Shown one piece after another: positions 33,532 to 37,915 of a stretch of DNA of 37,915 bases. Source of the DNA: Candidatus Cloacimonadota bacterium (GTDB lineage Bacteria; Cloacimonadota; Cloacimonadia; Cloacimonadales; TCS61). How positions within the stretch are numbered: the first letter of the stretch is position 1; the number at the start of each line of letters is the position of its first letter. Where the stretch lies: assembly GCA_021734835.1 (NCBI GenBank), contig JAIPIH010000002.1, positions 205,979 to 243,893 on the forward strand, given 5' to 3'. Below the pieces are notes generated by a model, which had not been told where the DNA came from, searched no databases, and saw nothing but the letters and a program-made list of their open reading frames with translations. Made by a program: the position numbers and the translations under genes.

Positions 33532-35487
33532 TCAGGGAGTCCTCAAGAAACGAAAACCGCGGTAGCTGTAGCCGTCGCCGGGACCGCTGTGGACGCGATT
33601 CGCCACCCGGCAGCCGCTGCCGCTGCCGGTCCATGAACCGCCACGCAAAATTCGATAGCTGCCGCTATCGGCACCTTTGGGATTCGTCTGTGAGTTACTG
33701 CTGTAATTTCCATACCAGTCCCAGCACCATTCCCACACATTGCCGCTCATGTCATAAATGCCCAGTTCATTTGCCTGCTTTGTTCCAACTTGATGAGTTT
33801 TGCTGCCTGAGTTGCTGTTATACCAGGCAACATCGCCAATATTATTCGAACCGGAATACTTGTACCCTTTGCTTTTGTTTCCTCCACGGGCCGCATATTC
33901 CCATTCCACTTCCGTAGGCAACCGGTAACCATTCTTGCTGAAATCACAGGTAATGTTTTTCCCGCTGCCGCTGTAACATTTCTGCAAGCCTTCTTTTTCA
34001 CTTTTTTTATTGCAGAATTCCACGGCATCATACCAGCTTACTGTTTCCACCGGCAGGTTGTCGCCTTTCCAATTAGATGGATTACTACCCATCACTGCTT
34101 TCCACTCTTTCTGGGTTACTTCATATTTGCCAATATAGAAATCACTCACCGTCACGGAATGAATCGGTTTTTCATCATTTTCTTCATTGCTGCCCATCTG
34201 GAAAGTGCCGCCATTTACGAAAATCATATTGTCCGGCACATCGCTGCCTTTTTCCAGAGTAATTTGTTTTGTGGCAGTGGCATCTGCCTGCAAACGGAAG
34301 CTTTCCGTATGGGTTTTATAGCCGTCAGCTTTGGCTGTCAGTTCATAAGTTCCAATCGGCACATCCACAAATGTTTTACGTCCCGTGGCTGTGTAATGTT
34401 CGCCGCCGTCACCGTTCAATTCAATGCTGGCTGTAGTAGGAATGGTCATCACCTGCACAGTTCCGGTTTGCACTTCGGGAAAGATTTCCAGAGTTTCGCT
34501 GGTTTTGGGCTTTAGAGTAACTACTCTGTTTATAGTTTCGGCTTTGGGCATTTCCACGCTTATCTGCAGAACCTGAGGCGCAATTTTTTGATTGGAAACT
34601 CCACCTTTGTAGCTGTTGCCATTAAACTTAACCGTGGCGTTTGGGTAAGTTTTCACTGTCAATGTGGCGCGAATATCAGTAAGATTGTAAGTCTTTTTTG
34701 TTTCGGGTTTGGTGATGGTTATTTGTTCTTCGATGGTTTCATAGTTTTCTTTTTCAATTTTTATGGGATAGGTTCCGGCATCGAAAAAGCTCTGTGCCGG
34801 TGTAATTCCAAATTTCAAGCCATCGATAGATACCGCGGCGCCTTGCGGATTGGAATTTATCGAGACGGCAGCCGGCATGGCAGGTACCAGCTTAAAATCG
34901 AAAGAATTATTTTGCATGGAGATTTCTTCCGTTCGCGTCTGCGCAGCAAAGCCGTCCTTTTGCAGACTAATAGTCCTCATTCCGGAGCTGATGTTTGCCG
35001 TCAGCATTCTGTTTTCCGTTCTGCCGATATTATTGCCATCTACCAGAATCTCTGCTCCATTCTGGTTGCAGGTGATCACCACCGGAACCTGAATAACTTC
35101 TTTATCGAATGCCAGCTTTAGTTCATACACTCTCTGCGCTTTCACTTCGATGCTGAAATCTGCCAGTAATCTAACTTCCAGAGGTTCATAATCGGCATGT
35201 GTAAGCTTCACCACACGTTGTTTATCGTTCATATAAAATTTATAACGGTGATCGCCTTCTTCATATTCAGCAGCATGCAGGGTGGGACGGCTCACATTTT
35301 GAAAGCCCAGCCCGCGCAATTCGGTCTTCACCAGCAGCACCGCCGCCCATTTGCCGTCGGCATCACGTACAGAAATATTCATATCGGTGGGCTGATTCTC
35401 TTTAATAGATTCCACGCGCAGTGTGCCAAGAGCCTGCAGCATATTGAAAAGTAAAAAACAGATGATAAAAAATGCAATCTTCTTCAT
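33532..35487 (-). CDS. DGR target: secreted PEGA + SUMF1/C-type-lectin-fold variable protein
   Basis: 651 residues. A signal peptide (1 to about 20, NMLQALG). PEGA-type beta repeats follow: VPVVITCNQNGAEILVDGNNIGRT (135-157), SINSNPQGAAVSIDGLKFGITPAQ (209-232), LTVKTYPNATVKFNGNSYKGG (276-296) and VQVMTIPTTASIELNGDGGE (344-363). The C-terminal SUMF1/FGE domain (about 419-648) has MIFVNGGTFQMGSNEENDEKPIHSVTVSDFYIGKYEVTQ, YRLPTEVEWEYAARGG, GIYDMSGNVWEWCWDWY and ILRGGSW...GFRF. The VR covers residues 612-646. Only one cysteine (C626) lies in the segment where formylglycine-generating enzymes carry their catalytic pair, so a binding role is more likely than an oxidase. AGGGGAAGG precedes the ATG. 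More GC-rich than RT and avd. Confidence 0.95.
   Translation of the reverse strand: MKKIAFFIICFLLFNMLQALGTLRVESIKENQPTDMNISVRDADGKWAAVLLVKTELRGLGFQNVSRPTLHAAEYEEGDHRYKFYMNDKQRVVKLTHADYEPLEVRLLADFSIEVKAQRVYELKLAFDKEVIQVPVVITCNQNGAEILVDGNNIGRTENRMLTANISSGMRTISLQKDGFAAQTRTEEISMQNNSFDFKLVPAMPAAVSINSNPQGAAVSIDGLKFGITPAQSFFDAGTYPIKIEKENYETIEEQITITKPETKKTYNLTDIRATLTVKTYPNATVKFNGNSYKGGVSNQKIAPQVLQISVEMPKAETINRVVTLKPKTSETLEIFPEVQTGTVQVMTIPTTASIELNGDGGEHYTATGRKTFVDVPIGTYELTAKADGYKTHTESFRLQADATATKQITLEKGSDVPDNMIFVNGGTFQMGSNEENDEKPIHSVTVSDFYIGKYEVTQKEWKAVMGSNPSNWKGDNLPVETVSWYDAVEFCNKKSEKEGLQKCYSGSGKNITCDFSKNGYRLPTEVEWEYAARGGNKSKGYKYSGSNNIGDVAWYNSNSGSKTHQVGTKQANELGIYDMSGNVWEWCWDWYGNYSSNSQTNPKGADSGSYRILRGGSWTGSGSGCRVANRVHSGPGDGYSYRGFRFLRTP
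33536..33654 (-). repeat. DGR variable repeat (VR) with IMH-like end
   Basis: The last ~40 codons of the target gene. Against the TR, 24 TR adenines are changed (18 to G, 3 to C, 3 to T) and no other base in 33547-33654. The result is 18 altered residues: Q to R at 612; NNNDNN to TGSGSG at 620-625; NNNN to VHSG at 632-635; DNSNNNN to GDGYSYR at 637-643; plus one silent A to G in Ala629. CRVANR, P636 and GFRF are kept. After GGTTTTCGTTTCT the match becomes imperfect (TGAGGACTCCCT against CGAATACTTTCT), as at the IMH/IMH* ends of known DGRs. The stop follows directly. Confidence 0.96.
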
Positions 35488-35919
35488 ATCCTTCCCCTGT
35501 TACGGATTTTGCTGGTTTGAAGAAAAAATTTTTGGGGTGAATTTGTAAAGGAATTTGTTGGATGTGATTGAACTCACCCCTGCTATCCCCTCTCTTCAAC
35601 CGCTTCGCTCAAATAGAGGGGAACATAAGATAAGCAAGAAGACATTTTTTTGCTGAGATTGACATTTTTTATCCATCCGTAACCCGATGGAATAGTCCTG
35701 CGGAATTCCATAGGTCAAAAACGGTTGGGCTATTTTTTCATTTTTTCGCCTTTTTCATCGGTTAAAAACAACTGGACTATCTTTTTTTTGGACTGCATCA
35801 AGTTCTTCTTCTCGTAAATTTTTAATTTGCTGAGCATTTGGTTCTAAGCGTCAAAATTGCTTTAAAAAATGTTTCAACAGCTCTGAAAGGAATCATTTCC
35901 TTTACTCCAAAATAGTCAG
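35488..35919. other. Gene-free stretch with inverted repeats
   Basis: No supported gene. It holds inverted repeats: GGGGTGA at about 35534 with TCACCCC at about 35574; CCCCTCT at about 35587 with AGAGGGG at about 35615; ATGGAAT with ATTCCAT at about 35687-35711; and TTGGGCTATTTTTT near 35725, like the GGCTATT that follows palindromes at 31570 and 31772. The target-gene promoter should be here, but no TTGACA box was found close to its start. Confidence 0.5.
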
Positions 35920-36139
35920 ACTGGAGTTCAGGCTTGCACTGGACTTCAGGATGAAATAGTTAATTGTTCTGAACTTCTCTTACAAATCGTCTTGTAAAAT
36001 CACTGGAGTTCAGGCTTGCACTGGACTTCAGGATGAAATAGTTAATTATTCTGAACTTCTCTTACAAATCGTCTTGTAAAATCACTGGAGTTCAGGCTTG
36101 CACTGGACTTCAGGATGAAATAGTTAATTGTTCTGAACT
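35920..36139. repeat. 82-bp tandem repeat, 2.7 copies
   Basis: Units begin at 35920, 36002 and 36084, each starting ACTGGAGTTCAGG; the third is cut after 56 bases. I see one base difference (TAATTGTTCT against TAATTATTCT). Each unit has a direct sub-repeat (ACTGGAGTTCAGG and ACTGGACTTCAGG), a TTACAA...TTGTAA hairpin and an AGTTCAG...CTGAACT inverted pair. No coding capacity. A small TTCAT...ATGAAG-type inverted repeat follows at about 36149. Confidence 0.95.
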
Positions 36140-36190
36140 CCACTCTCACTTCATTCTAGTGAAGTCCAGATTAAAACTACAAAAAATAAT

Positions 36191-36230
36191 TTGACTTTTG
36201 CATATATGTGCATTACCTTGTCTTCATAAT
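36191..36230 (+). promoter_or_regulatory. Possible promoter/operator of the DUF134 cluster
   Basis: TTGACT at 36191-36196 is followed at once by a near-palindrome, TGCATATATGTGCA (36199-36212), which could be an operator; CATAAT lies at 36225-36230. The spacing from TTGACT to CATAAT is too long (28 bases) for a standard promoter, so the -10 assignment is not safe. Confidence 0.35.
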
Positions 36231-36249
36231 AAAAATAAAAGGATTGATT

Positions 36250-36705
36250 ATGCCGAGACCAAAGAAGAAAAGACTGGTTCACCGACCACCACTTTATACT
36301 TCTTTCAAACCAATTGGAGTTCGTGTAAATGTTCTGGAACAAATTTCTTTAACATTGGACGAACTGGAAGCTATCAGATTAACTGATTTTGATGGTAAAG
36401 ATCATGCTGAAGCTGCTGATGAGATGGAAATTTCACGATCTACTTTTACCCGACTTATCGAAAAAGCACGTAGAAAAGTAGCTCAATTTCTGATTGAAGG
36501 AAAACACCTTTTCATCGAAGGTGGAGATGTGCATTTTAAAGGAAACATATTACGGTGTCAGCATTGTGGCCATATGTTCAAAACAGATTTTGAAAATCCA
36601 ATAATAGTTTGTCCATCCTGCGGTTCCAAAGATCTGATGGATCTGGCTGGTGGATTTGGTCATGGAAAATGTTGTCGCGGTTTTAATCGAGGTCGTGGGA
36701 GGTAA
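36250..36705 (+). CDS. DUF134-family DNA-binding protein with zinc ribbon
   Basis: 151 residues. MPRPKKKR at the start and LDELEAIRLTDFDGKDHAEAADEMEISRSTFTRLIEKARRKVAQFLIEGK (about 37-86) are the DUF134 helix-turn-helix region. A zinc ribbon follows with C103, C106, C121 and C124. The C-terminus is Gly/Arg/Cys-rich. It is probably the regulator of the downstream small genes. ATG 36250 has AAAGGA seven bases upstream; an upstream GTG at 36208 is inside the promoter. Confidence 0.9.
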   Translation: MPRPKKKRLVHRPPLYTSFKPIGVRVNVLEQISLTLDELEAIRLTDFDGKDHAEAADEMEISRSTFTRLIEKARRKVAQFLIEGKHLFIEGGDVHFKGNILRCQHCGHMFKTDFENPIIVCPSCGSKDLMDLAGGFGHGKCCRGFNRGRGR

Positions 36706-36708
36706 ATT

Positions 36709-36891
36709 ATGCCAAGAGGCGATGGAACAGGACCAGAAGGAAAAGGTCCTCGCACAGGTAGAAGTTTGGGAAAAGCCAGCGGAAATAATATGGGCAGCGG
36801 AATTGGAAAACCCAGAAGAACTTCCGGTGGAAGAAATTCAAGAAGAAAAAATTCCGGTCAAGGTCTTGGTCGGGATAGAAACCGAAGTTAA
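36709..36891 (+). CDS. Small Gly/Arg-rich DUF5320-like protein
   Basis: 60 residues, MPRGDGTGPEGKGPRTGRSLGKASG and a basic Gly/Arg/Ser-rich rest. Same N-terminal motif (MPRGDxTGPxGxGPxTGR) as the next gene, so the two are paralogues. The family occurs with NifX-like and Mrp ATPase genes in anaerobes; function unknown. GGGAGG precedes the ATG. Confidence 0.8.
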   Translation: MPRGDGTGPEGKGPRTGRSLGKASGNNMGSGIGKPRRTSGGRNSRRKNSGQGLGRDRNRS

Positions 36892-36910
36892 TTTTTTTTA
36901 GGAGGTAATT

Positions 36911-37219
36911 ATGCCAAGAGGTGATAGAACGGGCCCAAATGGTATGGGACCAATGACAGGAAGAGTTTTAGGTTATTGCAATAATTTTGCCAGCCCAGGT
37001 TTTGGAAAAATGAATCCCCGCGGAATGGGAAGAGGTTATTTTGGTCGTGGCGGTGGATTTGGCAGAGGATTCCGTCGTTTTCCCAATAGTGGTTGGAATT
37101 ATGCAAACGTTCCAGACAGCAAAACCCAAAAAGCAATTTTAGAAGATGAGATCAAACTTCTCAGCGATCAACTGGAAGATATGAAAAAGCAGTTAACCGA
37201 GTTATCTCAAGATGAGTAA
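36911..37219 (+). CDS. DUF5320-like protein with coiled-coil tail
   Basis: 102 residues. MPRGDRTGPNGMGPMTGRVLGYC at the start, then a Gly/Arg/Phe-rich stretch (about 37-62), then a C-terminal coiled coil (LEDEIKLLSDQLEDMKKQLTELS, about 77-99). This is the full DUF5320 layout. AGGAGG lies seven bases before the ATG. Paralogue of the preceding shorter gene, which lacks the coiled coil. Confidence 0.85.
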   Translation: MPRGDRTGPNGMGPMTGRVLGYCNNFASPGFGKMNPRGMGRGYFGRGGGFGRGFRRFPNSGWNYANVPDSKTQKAILEDEIKLLSDQLEDMKKQLTELSQDE

Positions 37220-37258
37220 TATTTTTCACAGGAGTTGATTATTCAGTTCCTGATTATC

Positions 37259-37329
37259 GGCAGGGGTTGATCTCTCCTCCCCTGCCAATTTAAATCTTCG
37301 GAATGTTCCGGCAACCGCCGGATCTTCCG
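37259..37329 (+). terminator. Two adjacent hairpins between DUF5320 and the next gene
   Basis: GGCAGGGG (37259-37266) pairs with CCCCTGCC (37279-37286). CGGAA...TCCGGC-AACC-GCCGGA...TTCCG (37299-37329) forms a second, longer stem. No T run follows either, so they may be attenuators, processing signals or weak terminators. Confidence 0.45.
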
Positions 37330-37361
37330 AATGTTTTATACTCAAATCAAGGATTTAGTTA

Positions 37362-37646
37362 ATGAAATCGAATAATAGAAATTATCGTTATAGAAATCGT
37401 AGAAATAAAACTTTTTCCGGAAGGAATTCAGTTGTCTCTACTCTAATAACTGCGTTTGCAAGCATCGTAACAAAAGATATTCTAAGCGACAATAGCAAAA
37501 TTAAAAGATTCCTGAAAAATACCTTCCAACCCCAAAAAATAGAAAAGCATAAGAAAAAAGAAATTATAGATGGAAAATACTCTGTTTTGGATGAAATTTC
37601 TGAAACAGAAGAACAAAAAATAAAACATATTGGAGAAAAGAAATGA
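37362..37646 (+). CDS. Small basic hypothetical protein
   Basis: 94 residues, Arg/Asn/Lys-rich N-terminus (MKSNNRNYRYRNRRNK), a short hydrophobic stretch (STLITAFASIVTKDIL, about 26-41) and a charged Lys/Glu tail. I do not recognise a family. AAGGA is about eight bases before the ATG. It overlaps the next gene as ATGA, which supports that it is a real gene. Confidence 0.6.
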   Translation: MKSNNRNYRYRNRRNKTFSGRNSVVSTLITAFASIVTKDILSDNSKIKRFLKNTFQPQKIEKHKKKEIIDGKYSVLDEISETEEQKIKHIGEKK

Positions 37647-37915
37647 ACAAGAAAATCGCTATTCCCACTACACGTGGCGAGTTAAGTGCACATTTTGGAC
37701 ATTGTGAGAAATTCGCAATTTATGATATCCACGACTACAAAATTATCAAAGAAGAATTCGTAACTCCTCCTCCTCACGAACCAGGATCGCATCCAGCTTT
37801 CTTAAGAGAATTAGGTTGTGATGCTATTATTGCAGGAGGAATGGGATCGCGTGCTCAATCGTTGTTTGCCCAAAATAATATTGAAGTTATCATTGGTTTA
37901 CGTTCTGATAATTTA
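37643..37915 (+). CDS. NifB/NifX-like Fe-Mo cofactor family protein (5' part)
   Basis: 91 residues, open to the window end. MNKKIAIPTTRGELSAHFGHCEKFAIYDI and GCDAIIAGGMGSRAQSLFAQNNIEVIIG are the dinitrogenase iron-molybdenum cofactor (NifX/NifB C-terminal, MTH1175-like) domain. Stand-alone copies next to DUF134 and DUF5320 genes are common in anaerobes and are not evidence of nitrogen fixation. The domain is about 110 residues, so only the end is missing. Confidence 0.9.
   Translation, partial: MNKKIAIPTTRGELSAHFGHCEKFAIYDIHDYKIIKEEFVTPPPHEPGSHPAFLRELGCDAIIAGGMGSRAQSLFAQNNIEVIIGLRSDNL

Noticed and set aside
33532..35487. Active formylglycine-generating (sulfatase-modifying) enzyme
   Set aside because: The domain fold matches, but the segment that should hold two catalytic cysteines is the variable region and has only one.
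35920..36139. CRISPR array
   Set aside because: The whole 82-base unit is repeated with no unique spacers and no cas genes are nearby; it is a plain tandem repeat.
36650..36901. 83-residue open frame overlapping the DUF5320-like gene
   Set aside because: Out of frame with two genes that have good RBSs and recognised families; low-complexity shadow.
37643..37915. Evidence of nitrogen fixation
   Set aside because: Stand-alone NifX-like domains with DUF134/DUF5320 genes are widespread in non-fixing anaerobes, and no nifHDK is present.

Overview
The window is AT-rich bacterial chromosome from a Gram-negative, probably anaerobic organism. The outer envelope is inferred from a heptose adenylyltransferase for LPS, a LolA-like periplasmic protein and three lipoprotein-type genes. 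Anaerobic metabolism is inferred from a ferredoxin-dependent 2-oxoacid oxidoreductase and an Fe-S type PurF. The mix of genes (Bat/MoxR operon, TldD/PmbA, KorDABC, DUF134/DUF5320/NifX cluster, SUMF1 proteins) would fit Candidatus Cloacimonadota or a related phylum; that placement is inference only.

Layout. 1-3600 (minus strand): a LolA-like exported protein, then the peptidase pair pmbA-tldD with a strong terminator. 3700-13000 (plus strand): a tightly packed housekeeping run, der-plsY-purF-rfaE2-rseC-folB-folK-glmU(N)-HIT-LytR_C-rsfS-argS-phosphoesterase, with many ATGA overlaps. 13055-23654 (plus): a Bat aerotolerance-type operon, moxR, DUF58, short BatD-like, batA, DUF4139, batB, batC, batD, batE, ending in an M23 peptidase. 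23730-26787 (minus): a three-gene envelope cluster, LPP20, a COG3014-like TPR lipoprotein, and LpoB. 26923-29520 (minus): korDABC, a 2-oxoacid:ferredoxin oxidoreductase. 29679-31493 (minus): a large exported LPP20-like protein with an NTF2-like tail.

The most interesting part is 31925-35487 (minus): a complete diversity-generating retroelement (DGR). In transcription order it has a secreted PEGA plus SUMF1/C-type-lectin-fold target gene whose last ~35 codons are the variable repeat (VR), a perfect hairpin just after the target stop, an Avd-type four-helix accessory protein, a reverse transcriptase with the DGR signatures (YMDD and GNLTSQ), and the template repeat (TR) directly after the RT stop. 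Aligned base by base over 108 positions, TR and VR differ at 24 places and every one is an adenine in the TR coding strand. That is the hallmark of A-specific mutagenic retrohoming. The changes alter 18 residues of the displayed protein. The cassette is flanked by GA-centred palindromes on one side and by an 82-bp tandem repeat and other inverted repeats on the other.

36250-37915 (plus): a DUF134 regulator, two paralogous Gly/Arg-rich DUF5320-like small proteins, a small basic protein and the start of a NifB/NifX-like protein, cut by the window end. No tRNA, rRNA or CRISPR was recognised.
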